Assembly (NCBI GenBank): GCA_035772405.1
Contig: JAYKKM010000309.1
Coordinates: 62,001 to 126,000 of the forward strand
Origin: Chrysogorgia sp. JL179-B06
Lineage: Eukaryota; Cnidaria; Anthozoa; Scleralcyonacea; Chrysogorgiidae
Length of the DNA stretch: 64,000 nucleotides
Direction: 5' to 3'
Notes under the pieces: generated by a model
Seen by the model: only the letters and a program-made list of their open reading frames with translations
Databases searched by the model: none
What the model was told of the DNA's origin: nothing
Made by a program: the position numbers and the translations under genes
Shown: positions 21,276 through 31,966 of the stretch, one piece after another
How the letters are laid out: the number at the start of each line of letters is the position of its first letter
How positions within the stretch are numbered: the stretch's first letter is position 1

Positions 21276-21593
21276 TGGTTATTTATCTTGTTGACTTTAA
21301 CAGGTTGGTCCACGACTCCAGATGACATAAATCTTATTCAATTTTTTTTCAACCGGCCAGTGCAGGTAATTTTTTCGGGAAAATTCCTATCAGAAATCAC
21401 GGGAAATGCCCTCACAGGGCTTCGAAAAGTCAAAATTTTCTGGGGGAGATGCCCCCATACCCCTCCTACATTGGTCGCAGCTAAAACCACGTCTCTACAC
21501 CATATAATACTTGAATTCTAATCTATTAAAAAACTGCACCCCAAATTCTCTGTTGCTCCCCCAAAATTTTGATCCAGGTATCACCAACCAACA

Positions 21594-21662
21594 AACAAAC
21601 CAACCAACCAACAAACCAACTCACCAACCAACCAACCACCGACCAGCCAACCAAACCAACTA
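21594..21662. repeat. (CCAA)n-type simple repeat
   Basis: Interrupted tandem CCAA/ACCAACAAA sequence. Confidence 0.85.
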
Positions 21663-21824
21663 ACATAAAGTAACTTTATAACATTAATTAACTTTAGTAA
21701 CATTAATCTTTCAGTTGTAAACTGAACTTATGGCATGAATATGGCATGGAAACAGGATGACGAATTGATTAAAACATTTTAGAGTAAGGGATTAAAGTAA
21801 CATTGTAAACGTTCACGTGGTTTG

Positions 21825-21912
21825 AACTAAAGTAGATTAGATTGGGTTTCAATAAAGTAGATTAGATTGGGTTTCAATAAAGTAGATTGGATTGGGTTTT
21901 AATAAAGTAAAT
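21825..21912. repeat. Minisatellite, about 28-bp unit
   Basis: Three to four copies of AAAGTAGATTAGATTGGGTT followed by TCAATA. Confidence 0.85.
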
Positions 21913-22088
21913 TGGGCATTGCAACGATGTCTTGTCGTATTATAAAACGAGCTTGTGAAACGAGCTTGTACATGGGCGTCAATAATCGTGCAAGGGATCC
22001 TCTCTTTAGCCACAAACCACCAAACGAACGGAAGTGTACTGTTGCAATTTCATTGCTTCTAATAGTCGGGATATTATTTGATAACTTA

Positions 22089-22704
22089 GGGGTTTTTCGT
22101 ATGAGCCGCTTTGCCGGGATAGCTCGGCAGTGCCGGGATCCCGCCTCATACTTTGTTTTATATACTTTTCGCGAGATTGCATTCACATGGGAACCGGGCC
22201 AGCCCGGAGATCCCGCTTCCCGGCATTGCCGGGCCCATGTGAAACAAATCAAGCGGGCAAGCTCGACAAGCCAGGCTGGAAATCGTGTCACTGCGCATGC
22301 TCGCGTTTCGCCTCGTGGTTGTTGATTTCAAAATGGCGGACAAACAGAAAAAGAAGAATCTCGTAAGTCGGAAATTTTTCTTCCAAGTTTCTTCGGCTGT
22401 TCCACCGATTGTACATTGCCACCATTGTTCTGTTCTACCTGGTCGAACCCAAAACCTTTTCTTTAGCCTCACCAATCGTCTTTGTCTGGAAATTTTCAAC
22501 TTTCTGTAGAAAACGGATCGCCTTCTCAACATAAATGCCATAATAGCATCATTTCTATGTTTTGCAATTGAAAAATGCAATTGAAAAATTAAAGCTGCTG
22601 CGATTGGCCGGTAGTAACGACATATTGCAGAATAAACACGATTTGTATTTTTCCGCCAATGCGCGCATAGTTTGCCGGCTATCCCGGCTAATGTGAACAC
22701 CCCC
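22089..22704 (-). mobile_element. PIF/Harbinger-like element with TTA duplication
   Basis: Imperfect TIRs run inward from GGGG(G)TGTTCACAT / GGGGTTTTTCGTATGAGCCG and share GCCGGGATAGC. TTA flanks both ends (22,086-22,088 and 22,705-22,707). The minus strand encodes LKKRFWVRPGRTEQWWQC followed by TAEETWKKNFRL, which resembles the N-terminal part of PIF/Harbinger transposases, and then a donor-like GTAAG-type end on the host strand is absent. The DDE core is missing, so it is a deletion derivative. GC-rich inner hairpins (CCCGGGCC, CCCGGAGATCCCG) are present at 22,115-22,240. Confidence 0.75.
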
Positions 22705-22713
22705 TTATGGGAA

Positions 22714-23290
22714 TTTCAATACCGGTATTCGATACTCGAAAAATACCGCTGTATCGGTATACCGTTACAATTTTTTAGCAAATGTGTGATCTACAGTAAA
22801 TACAGTTGACACCCAATAACCCAAACATTCAAGGAAAATTATGGAAAAAACTTTCGAGTTATCGGGAGTTTTTAATTAAATTATCTAAAATTAGCTTTAT
22901 ATTCAAAAGCCTGGTCTTCATATATGATCGCTACGATGAGTACGATCGCCACGATTGCTAGTCATGAAAAGTCAAAAATGAACTCAGCGGTCGCAGCGAT
23001 CAAACGGAAACCACAATCGCAATTGTCGCGATCGCCGTGACAGAACATTATCAAATTCTAATCTATAAGTTCGCACTTATACTTGCGCACATGCACACAT
23101 TGTGTTTGTTTCTCATTTGTGAACTTTTCTTGCAGTTTAAATAAAAATATAAACTGATGATAGTCATGAGGTTTATCTTACTCATGTATACCATAACAAC
23201 GGTATACCGGTATAGCGTCAGAACCAATACCGCCATAGTGGTACCAACTAAATATCATGAATAACTAAAAATATCAGTATACCGCCCAAC
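22714..23290. repeat. Unclassified repeat with GGTATACCG motifs at both ends
   Basis: Variants of ACCGGTAT, CGGTATACCG and ATACCG cluster at 22,722-22,770 and again at 23,198-23,285, with ordinary AT-rich sequence between them. This suggests an element with degenerate inverted ends, but no clean TIR or duplication can be defined. Confidence 0.4.
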
Positions 23291-23339
23291 TGAAACAAAA
23301 CAAAAAAATATGATGGACTGAGCAAGTAATAACCGCATG

Positions 23340-23925
23340 AGCTTGAACTTCAAAAAAACTTGGGAAATGGTTGTTCACAGCAAAGCACCATTATCTTTAC
23401 CGAACCACTCCCTACAATAACCCGAAAGACATGGTTAAAGATCCTTGGCGTTACACTCCAAAGCCATCCCTGTATAACTGGGACATGCAGTTTGAAGATT
23501 TAATACGTAAAGCAAGCAGCAGAATGTACATTAAGCGCATCTGTAAATATTATGGATTTCCTGTTGAACAACTTGATATGCTTTTTCATAGTCTCATAAT
23601 ATCATTATTTCTATTTGGCATTGAAATCTGGGGCGGTGCTTATAAAAAGTATCTTAACCAAATTGATAATTTACTCAAGCGCGCTTTTAAATATGGATAT
23701 GTTTTAGAACAAACTTTTATTGAGGACTTGATACGTAGTAGAGATTGCCAACTATGGAATAGAATAGTGGAGGACCCTAGTCATGCCCTGTATAATTTAT
23801 TGCCACCACAGAGAAAACGGCAATAGCGTGAACGAGGACATAATTTTTTATTACCTAAAGTAAAAACTGAACGCTTCAAACGATCGTTTATAAATAGATA
23901 TTTGTTTAACTTTGTTTAATTAGAC
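23340..23925 (+). pseudogene. LINE 3' fragment
   Basis: A 151-codon plus-strand frame has the LINE C-terminal order: a RKASSRMYIKRICKYYG block, then SLIISLFLFGIEIWGGAYKK, NQIDNLLKRAFKYG, and after the stop at 23,824 a continuation LPKVKTERFKRSFINRY. The block where the RT thumb meets 'LFxxLIxSxxxYGIExWG' is typical of several LINE clades. 5'-truncated and interrupted by a stop. Confidence 0.7.
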
Positions 23926-24087
23926 TATCTAACATTAGTATTGTAATCATAAATATTATATATAGCATGTATTTCCTATCTTTTTTCATGTAAACTCAAA
24001 CGTGTGTTTTGAGTATTTTTAATTCAGTGGGTAGTCAAACACAGGCCTTAGAATGTCGCTAGCCATTTCTGACTGTTATAACTAATT

Positions 24088-24141
24088 AGAAAATCTGCGG
24101 GTCCTGATGATATTACTCCTAGGATATTACTAAACTGCGTG
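24088..24141 (+). pseudogene. Tiny LINE RT scrap joined to a minisatellite
   Basis: Eighteen codons read RKSAGPDDITPRILLNC, the conserved fingers motif of LINE RT (K-S-x-G-P-D-x-I-x-P). Immediately after, TAAACTGCGTGTTCCCTTAC is repeated in tandem. Confidence 0.6.
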
Positions 24142-24208
24142 TTCCCTTACTAAACTGCGTGTTCCCTTACTAAACTGCGTGTTCCCTTACTAAACTGCGT
24201 GTTCCCTA
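24131..24208. repeat. 20-bp tandem repeat, about 4 copies
   Basis: TAAACTGCGTGTTCCCTTAC is repeated almost without change, starting inside the coding-like LINE fingers fragment. A part of the RT reading frame therefore seeded the array. Confidence 0.9.
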
Positions 24209-24812
24209 CCCCTGGGCATATAGAAAAAGATGACTCCCCACCCCGGCGACAAGTTATCGAACTTTTCATAATTTAAAATGTGCAGTTAAACTTGAATTGT
24301 TTTTCATTTTGTTTGCCATCTTTGTTTACTCAGCTTTAAGCGTCAGAGCAGCATGTTAGGGGGGCGTTTATAAGAGGGGGGCATTTATTAAACAATATGT
24401 TATTGACCGAGCGCGAGGTCCGGGTAATTGCATTTTGAGTTAAAATATGAACTCAAGAAGGAAGAAATTAAAAAGATTCCTTGTTTGGTTCCATTGCTGC
24501 CACATAAAAATAAATAAATCTGTCAATTTTAGCATCCTTTTTCTTGCACTTTCTGTATTTTTTCTAATAAACGCCGCTCTGATGTGTGCGGCGTTTATTA
24601 GAGCTGGGGAGGCGTTTATTAGAGGGAGGCGTTTATTAGAGGGAGGCGTTTATTGGCATTATTTGGCGTTTATTAGAGGAAATATGGTAATGCACCTAAC
24701 AGGTGGGCCCACATAGCTACAATAAGACACTACTGAACTTAAGTAATATTATACCACTGTTTAAATTCGGCAATAACTTATCATAGCCATGTGGGACCAT
24801 CAGTTGCTCCAT

Positions 24813-25368
24813 CCGCTTATAAGGCATGTTGTAAAACATGGACTGGACTGGACTGGACTGATAAAACATGGACTGATAAAACATGGACTGATAAAACATT
24901 GACTGATAAAACATTGACTGATAAAACATGGACTGATAAAACATGGACTGATAAAACATGGACTGTACTGGACTGGACTGGACTGGACTGGACTGATAAA
25001 ACATGGACTGATAAAACATGGACTGATAAAACATGGACTGGTAAAACATGGACTGGTAAAACATGTAACGTGTAGCTGTGAATGTATGATGTCTACATTA
25101 ACAAATAATCGCTAACCCCAAAACAACAAAGATCCTAACCCTCCATGTTTTACCAGTCCATGTTATATCAGTCCATGTTTTATCAGTCCATGTTTTACCA
25201 GTCCATGTTTTATCAGTCCATGTTTTACCAGTCCATGTTTTATCAGTCCATGTTTTATCAGTCCATGTTTTATCAGTCCATGTTTTATCAGTCCATGTTT
25301 TATCAGTCCAGTCCAGTCCAGTCCAGTACAGTCCAGTCCATGTTTTACAACATGCCCGCTTATAAGCG
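24813..25368. repeat. Inverted minisatellite hairpin element
   Basis: The outer arms are CGCTTATAAGGCATGTTGTA and its near reverse complement at 25,340-25,368. Inside, the left arm is an array of GGACTGATAAAACAT (15-bp units, with GGACT-only runs) and the right arm the same array inverted. A loop of about 75 bp lies between them, ending in a 29-bp sequence (25,114-25,142) that recurs in the loop of another hairpin at 44.1 kb. The apparent MFYQS-repeat proteins on both strands are translations of the array. Confidence 0.9.
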
Positions 25369-25379
25369 TATAATTACCA

Positions 25380-26110
25380 TAAGAAATTGTACAAACATCG
25401 TTTCCGGTTTCGACACATCGTTTTAAGTTTCCTAACCAGACCCCCTTCCATTGTACGTCTATGGTTTCACATACCGGTAACTCAAAAAGTAATTAGCTGT
25501 GAATACTTCTTAAATACTGGGTTGTATTACAAAGTTTCTTGTCCTCTCATGCAAATTGCAACAGGTCCATTGCATTGTCTCTAGATTTTCTATTTCGGTC
25601 CGGACAAACCAACATGCTGATTGATGACATGACATTTTTTTCGAGGACAATAACAGTTGACTAATCTGACAGAGCTTAATCTGCTTTCAAAATTCCTGAA
25701 GAGAATATATATTCGAAATATTCTTAATTAAATCTTTGGTAAATAAGATATACCAAAGTAAAACCACAATACAAAGAAGGTATTCGAAAATCCCAAGTTA
25801 TTTATTTCATATCTAAACAATTGCATGACTTTTAATCAAAGATTGAAAGAGAAGAGTCCATGGCACCTAGTTGTCTTATTGATCAATTTATTTAGTACAT
25901 TTCGTGTTTATATGGATTATTGTTATAGGTAGACGTTCTTATTAGCAATCAAGCCTGGATATTAGCGGCTGGTCATGGACATTGTCCGGTACAAATATCC
26001 CATTTCTACTCTAGAGATTTGAGTTACAATATTAATTGTGTCTATCATTTTGTTAGATGCTCATCTTTTTGTGTTGAATGGACTGCGTTTAGATTTCGTG
26101 TTGTACAATC
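25380..26110. other. Intergenic, nothing recognised
   Basis: AT-rich, no domain-like frame, no clear repeat structure beyond the following minisatellite. Confidence 0.5.
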
Positions 26111-26117
26111 TCAGAGA

Positions 26118-26312
26118 CATGCTAACTTTGGAGACATTATGCTAACTTTGGAGACGTTGCATTACATTATGAGACGTTTCGCTAAGTTAGGAGACATTGT
26201 GCTAACTTTGGAGACGTTGCGCTAAGTTGTGAGACGTTACGCTAAGTTATGAGACCTTACCCTAAGTTTGAGACATCACGCTAGGTTTAGAGTTTTGAGA
26301 TGTTACGCTAAG
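26118..26312. repeat. About 20-bp minisatellite
   Basis: Nine or so degenerate copies of a unit like GCTAACTTTGGAGACATTGT, drifting to GCTAAGTTGTGAGACGTTAC along its length. Confidence 0.9.
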
Positions 26313-26319
26313 TTGTACC

Positions 26320-27330
26320 GTGATAGGTACAATCGTTTGTGTGTTCGTTACAAATTCATTTGTGCTGGTCATTCTGACAGGTACAGCAAAAATAATTATT
26401 TCCAGGCTTGCTATAGCAACAGTGCCCTGCAACACTAACCTATGCGAAAAGCAAAACTCTCTGTATTTGAGACAACTGTATCATTTTAGGATTTCACAAA
26501 CTCCGAGTGCGTATATCTGTGCAGAAAATGAGGGGTGCAGGGGGGAGCTGTGTTGTCACGAATCACGAAAAACTATCTCATTTTCACGATTATTGAAAAC
26601 AGCAAAAACATGTCATGATATTCCAGACATATAATTAGATATTTAAAGTGTTCATATTCGTAATCTTTGGGAATTCTACCAAGAAGAAATGCAATATATG
26701 TTGTCGTTCTAAAATTTCATCTTCATGCCTTTTCCCTAGCTGCTAAGGTTGATTTACTTTCACAGAAAATGTCGTCAAAGCAGGGATACGCGGCGAAGTC
26801 AATGCACACTAATTCAACAGTGAAATACCAAGAAAGTTTGGATCTGAACTTTAAACACACCTGTTTAGTCAAAATTCGTTCAATTCTCAAACGTTCATTG
26901 TAGTTCACAGTGTGCAATGTTTTCCCGTGTCCTTGCTTTCACGACAAGATATTTTGCAATTCTTCTCAAGAGATTCCAAAGATCACAAATATGTAAACAG
27001 CCACGGTAAATATGACAACGGTAATCATCAGTGAAATCAAGCGAGGCGAAGAGAGATTAAGGAAGTTTGTATTGATCAATTATTGAGCTTTATTGCGGTC
27101 GAGGAATGTAGAATTTCACAATTTAAATATCGGTAAGGTAAGATATCGGTCAAAGCACAGTTTTCAAGCTAGCTTTTCAGCTCTTCGCCACTCTGGGAAT
27201 ATATTTTAATCACGATTCACAGGGTCACATAAATACCCTTGCCCCACAAAAAGTGTACAGAAGAAATTCCAAATTGAAACCACAATAAAACGCAGCTATT
27301 CAGCAGCTCTGAGCCGTCAGACAAGAATCG
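26320..27330. other. Intergenic, unassigned
   Basis: No recognised gene. Plus-strand frames at 26,320-26,634 and 26,667-26,903 have no known motifs and no supporting splice sites. Confidence 0.4.
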
Positions 27331-27345
27331 ATTGCACTTTTCTCC

Positions 27346-27463
27346 AATTGCAGGAAAAATTTCTCTAATAATTCAGGTCGAAGTAAAGGTCTTCACACAG
27401 TCGGCGAGAAATCGCGTGGCATGTTTCGCGGGGGACATTTCCCCTGTTGAGGTCGAGACACGA
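27346..27463 (+). pseudogene. Exon-like open segment of unknown family
   Basis: A pyrimidine-rich acceptor (TTTCTCCAATTGCAG) is followed by an open frame containing VEVKVFTQSARNRVACFAGD and then ISPVEVETR, and a donor-like GTAAGCC follows at about 27,464. The strong splice-like borders are the only support. I do not recognise the peptide. Confidence 0.25.
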
Positions 27464-27599
27464 GGTAAGCCTGCGTGCACGAGGGGATATGTTAGAGAAG
27501 GAACAGAAAACAAATTATATCATCATTGGTTCAGTTTCCTTTGTTCTCTAGTGGCCATTATCTCTGATATCACTAAGCGATATATCAATCTTCGGCTCA

Positions 27600-27740
27600 G
27601 ACCTCGCACCCGAACACCATGCATTTGTAGATTTTGAACGTTATCTCGGCCAATATTTAACCGATTTCAATTCTGAAAACAGATTTGGAATTACCCAGTG
27701 TAAGTACATAACATACATGCCTATTATATTACACAAACTT
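27600..27740 (+). repeat. Dispersed repeat, uninterrupted copy
   Basis: The partner of 17,545-18,010, including the uninterrupted GTGTAAGTACATAACATAC junction that shows the empty site of the MITE at 17,625. Confidence 0.75.
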
Positions 27741-27984
27741 TCATACCCTTCGTAAAAACCTGTTTATGTGGTTCGTCAGATCACCGAAATCGCCATATTG
27801 ACCGCTTTGCGTTGTCTGTCAATTAAGGCCCAAATATTGTCCGATTCAAAAGGATCATCCAAAAGTATGCTGGCCTTCCAAACCGGTTGAGGAGTAACTG
27901 TGCTCATTTTTTGCAAGATTTTTATCGCTTCAAGAAAATAAGAAATTCAAGAAATGTTCAATAAATGAAAACGAAGTTTCGCTT

Positions 27985-28071
27985 GGCTCGTTGTAGATTG
28001 TTGTTGGGTCGTTGTAGATTGTTGTTGGGTCGTTGTAGATTGTTGTTGAGTCGTCGTAGGTCGTTGTAGAT
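27985..28071. repeat. 21-bp tandem repeat
   Basis: Four imperfect copies of CGTTGTAGATTGTTGTTGGGT, directly before a hairpin element. Confidence 0.9.
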
Positions 28072-28259
28072 TGTAATATAATGTTTGCGGGTATTTATTT
28101 TGTTCTTAACAACTAATATACCTCATTATACCATTTTTGCTAATCTTACCTCCGTTGACGACAAACCAGGTCTGATTAGAACTAATCATACCCGGTTTGA
28201 CGCCAACGGAGGTACGATTACGAAAGAACAAAAGAAATACCCGCAAACATTATATTACA
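28072..28259. repeat. Hairpin MITE
   Basis: TGTAATATAATGTTTGCGGG (continuing TATTT) is mirrored at the right end, and CCTCCGTTGACG/ CGCCAACGGAGG forms the inner stem. The left arm carries about 30 extra bases. The adjacent 21-bp tandem repeat and a trailing GTAGGTCGTTGTAGAC copy at 28,315 flank it. Confidence 0.85.
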
Positions 28260-28269
28260 AAGGAATAGC

Positions 28270-29325
28270 ATAAAAAGAATGGGACGTTTAATAGCTAATG
28301 AACCTCTTTTTATGTAGGTCGTTGTAGACCATTCCTTCTTTTAGTAGCTACCGTCCTGCATGCATGCATAGCAACACCTCGTGCAATGAAACTGTCGGAA
28401 ATCAGTTGACAATGGGTCTTACGCAAAAATATGTACAACTCCTAAAAATAACTCAACAATATATACGCTCTCTGGACTCAGATATACAAACCCGGATTTT
28501 GGGACATCCAAAGCAGTATTGTATTATGGCATTTGAAGTCGAAAATGTAATATACCACTCATATAAATATAGACAAAAAATGTCCTCATTAATTAAATTG
28601 ATCAAGCGGATGATGGTTTTTCTTTCAGTATACAGCTAAATCAATTAAAGTTGTCATCCGACAAAGCTAAAAGGTCAAAGCCAAGCGCGAAAAGTACGAT
28701 GGGATCGACCAGTTTTAAAACTGCGATGACTTGTGATCGACTGCTATATAGTTTGGCAGACATGATGAGGTTGGATGATGAGGAAGTTGATTTTGCACTT
28801 TTGTATATAAATATAAAAAAGAACCGCTGGAAGGTGACAATAGGTTGTTTGAAAGAATGTTATTTATTTTATGCCGGTTCAGATACACGATTCATTAATA
28901 ATCTCAATGGAGTTAATTTCAACTTTAGCTGTTAAACTTAAGCATTGATATACGGTAAATCGATAGAGGCCCAAACAACTACAAGTCGTCATCGTCGTCA
29001 TAAAGCTTGGCAATTTCTTCTCTCGGATCTTGTTATATTGAACGGGTTTGTCTGCAATCAAAATCGATGTTTGCGTACTCGCATTTCATCTTATAATCCA
29101 AATAAACACGTTATTAAATTATCAATCATGTCATCTGAATATCTGAAATATTTATTTTGCTTTTTGTTTGCCGATGGTCCGTTCAATTCGTCGGTTTTAT
29201 CAGTAGAAGTTGTCGAATATTGCAATGTCAGCATAATATTGTCCTGGGAAGGCGAGACGGAGTATATGGCATTAATGGCAAAAAATGTCCCGCTTGAGCC
29301 GAGACCCGATTACTGAAACCGGTCT
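28270..29325. other. Unassigned region with several unrecognised ORFs
   Basis: Plus-strand open frames at 28,364-28,639 (91 codons), 28,651-28,935 (94 codons) and 28,945-29,316 (123 codons) follow each other closely but match no family I know and have no clear splice links. They may be chance frames or exons of an unknown gene. Confidence 0.3.
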
Positions 29326-29327
29326 CC

Positions 29328-29390
29328 CAGGAAATTTGGCCCCTTCTTCGGAAATTTGGCCTCCTCTTCGGAAATTTGGCCTCCCATGTT
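29328..29390. repeat. 20-bp tandem repeat, 3 copies
   Basis: Three copies of TTCGGAAATTTGGCC with CCTTC/CCTCC spacers. Confidence 0.85.
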
Positions 29391-29722
29391 TATGGTCTTG
29401 AAAATTTATAATCTTCAACTTTTTGCAGTTCTTATTAGTTACACGAACATTGTAGAATGTGTCTTGTTTTAGTTACAGCAGCACAATGAAAGACTCGCCG
29501 AAGCATCCCGATCTTAAGGAAAGCACAATAGATAGAAATTAGAACATTCGAATATAAAATGAAAGGTTAATGTTCTTGTTCAATCGATCAAACGTTTACG
29601 GTAAATAAGGTGTAAATGAAGGTCTAAACTGAACAGTTATTCGACTAATGAACATTTTTCTTTATGTATTAAAGTATAAAATACCAGGCAACTACAAACT
29701 TCATATATTCATAAATACTTAC

Positions 29723-29875
29723 ATAACGAATTCTTCGCCGTGTTATTATTCTCTCTACTTCGTAGAGTTTCGATGATCCCTTTTTTCTGCGAGCAGTGTC
29801 GTATAGCACCACAGACGAGAAAGAATTCAGCTGCTTGTAGTCCATCTTACGAGCACGTATAGAAGCAGCCGCCAT
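29723..29875 (-). CDS. Possible first coding exon of a chromodomain-like protein
   Basis: On the minus strand, ATGGCGGCTGC (good start context, GC-rich compared with its surroundings) opens a 51-codon frame that ends exactly at a consensus donor, TAT|GTAAGTATT. The peptide is basic and ends SSKLYEVERIITRRRIRY, which resembles the first strand of a chromodomain (YEVEKILDRR..., normally followed by LVRWKGY). An intron at that point would need the next exon to begin with the LV-W segment; I did not find it downstream. It could also be the fragment of a chromodomain-bearing transposon. Confidence 0.35.
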
Positions 29876-30324
29876 ATTGCGAATATGAACTTGGGTGCGA
29901 TAGGGGATATAAAAAGGATAATGTTGGATAATAGGAGACTTTGGCGAATTCCGCGGTATGCTGCTGACCAACAAGCGCGCTCGCTCAAATGTCCGGAATT
30001 TCTGGCCATGAACTCATCTGCACTGAAAGAAGACTACATTATTCAGTATTTAAACTCTACCTATATATGATGACATTTTTACATGATATGGAATTTACTG
30101 ATTATTTCAATTAATACCTCTCTTCTTGTTCAGTTTGCAAAACGGAGATTCAGGATCGCTTTTGATTCACCGTATAGAAAAGGTGATATTTCATGTTTCT
30201 TATCTTTTTGTGGCTTGAGCTCCACTTCTTACAGAGGTCACGATCGTCGCCCGAGGCTTTTCCACTGCTCCTGCAGGTTCACGGGTGTCATCGGCCTCCT
30301 AGGATTTTATTTTTCCGCTATTCT

Positions 30325-30585
30325 CCTCGCGGAAAACTTGATGCTCCGAAGCATATCTCTGCGGTAAGATTCCTTAAAACAATTACCGCATACATGCAGG
30401 GCTACCGCGTCTTCGTGTTTTCTATCATGTCTCCTACGGGAATTAATCTTTGCGGGATAACGAGTTGTCACAACGCTTGCAAATATTATACTTCTTGTTT
30501 CCTTGGTTAGATTTCTGCTGGCGAGTCAAGTCAAACTCCGCAATTGAGTAAAACTCTTTGAACAAGTTTTGCATATATGTGAGCT
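30325..30585 (-). pseudogene. Decayed C2H2 zinc-finger sequence
   Basis: Reading the minus strand across frames gives HICKTCSKSFTQLRSLT, then ICKRCDNSLSRKD, SRRRHDRKHEDAVALHVC and GNCFKESYRRDMLR: three consecutive C-x2-C finger starts with the linker and His parts in shifted frames. Stops and single-base shifts interrupt every finger. It is not the same sequence as the finger ORF in the palindrome but has the same finger style. Confidence 0.55.
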
Positions 30586-30599
30586 ATCCTATCAGATGT

Positions 30600-31880
30600 A
30601 CAACAAAAGTAAGAACATATTTTGAACCAGAATCTATAAATAATAACTAAAATGTTTAATTTATCTTTTAAGCCGAATGGTTGAAATTCAAACTACTACG
30701 ATGACTTACCTTACAATAATGGTGCACACAATATAATATGGTGTGACAAATTAAAAACGTAATCTGTGTTCTTCTGTATGATCACTATGTTTTGTATGTC
30801 AGCGGTCGAGCTCCGCCACAAGAAGGCAGCAATGTAATGGGGAAGACCGGTCACACCTACGTGTGCCGTGTCTATCACTATAGCATACCAAACCCGAATT
30901 GGAGGGACCTTCGTTTAACGCCACTATCTGAGAAGGCGAACGGTTAAGGTCCGTAGATGATTGTTTTATGTCTAGTTGACGCCATTTTACATCCAGGAGA
31001 CGACTTTTTACGTGAAGGTTTATTTTATATCACTTCGCCTTGATTATGTAGTTTATATAGTGAAATTTATATATAAAAAGAACCTACATTAATTATACAA
31101 GGCTTGTAAAACCGCAACATGAGCAATCGCCAATTACTGCGGTGCCATTACAACAATAATACAACAAATTAGTACAGCAACGTTAGTTATATCACGATTG
31201 GGTAGCATAAGAAATGAAGAAAAAAACTAGGAAATTATTTGCCAAGGTGGAAATAAACAACCAATTGACCTTGGTCGGTTCAATAGCCTATACGAAAAAG
31301 CGGTGCAACATTACGCCTGGGATTTCCACTCATCAATCTTCGCCACACAATCCCTCCCGATCGTATGAGCCCCCAGCCGGAACGCATTTAGTCGACGATA
31401 GCTAACGAGACAAAGAAAAGCGACCGAAGAGAGCAGATCACAATATAAAAGTAGCTAGAGAGCGGAAACATTTAGTAAGAATGGTTTTCCAGGTACGTGG
31501 CTCTTCGGAGTCGTTCGTACAGAGAACAGAAGAGTAGTAATATTTTTTATGATTGGCTTTGAAGATTGATAAACTGGTAAGTTGACGATTTTAAAGTACG
31601 TATACTTCGTGTGTGAAGACAAACTTCCGCCGAAAGGATCACTCCGACAGTGTTGCAACGAGAGAAAAAGTATACGCTGAAGGAATATATGCACAAACAC
31701 CCCATATTCCGCAAATACTGCACATGCTCAGTATGACGTCACAATGGCATGCTCGTTCTCGCCCAAAGCATACACCTAATTTGCTAGGATACGTAATAAA
31801 CACTGTGAAGATAAATAAATTAACACACACTTTAAGAACACTGACACGCCATTCTGAAAACCCATTTTCCTGTAGAACTT
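30600..31880. other. Intergenic, nothing recognised
   Basis: No domain-like frames and no repeat structure that I can define. Confidence 0.4.
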
Positions 31881-31889
31881 ATGTCTTAC

Positions 31890-31966
31890 CCGAATATTGA
31901 TGAATCATTGTATCCTGAACGGAAGTGAGGTATCACAGTTAGATTTCTTCTTGAACAATCCACTGT
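31890..31966 (-). CDS. Possible LRR N-terminal exon fragment
   Basis: A minus-strand segment between a weak AG and a good donor (TTCG|GTAAGAC) encodes TVDCSRRNLTVIPHF. Leucine-rich-repeat N-terminal caps often read VDCSxxxLTxIP, so the match is suggestive, but only about 25 codons are visible. A signal-peptide-like frame lies 1 kb upstream on the same strand. Confidence 0.25.

Noticed and set aside
21102..21300. Plus-strand frame as a further exon of the F5/8C-EGF gene
   Set aside because: It could enter in phase 0 and has several Cys, but its acceptor is poor and the opposite strand of the same DNA reads better with splice sites; the stop and polyadenylation signals at 19.45-19.54 kb also argue against it.
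22158..22700. 180-codon minus-strand frame as a host gene
   Set aside because: The frame lies wholly within the TTA-flanked PIF/Harbinger-like element and its conserved phrase is transposase-like.
24717..25426. Long open frames with MFYQS or TDKTW repeats on both strands
   Set aside because: They are translations of the 15-bp minisatellite in its two orientations; the unit length is a multiple of three, so frames stay open by default.
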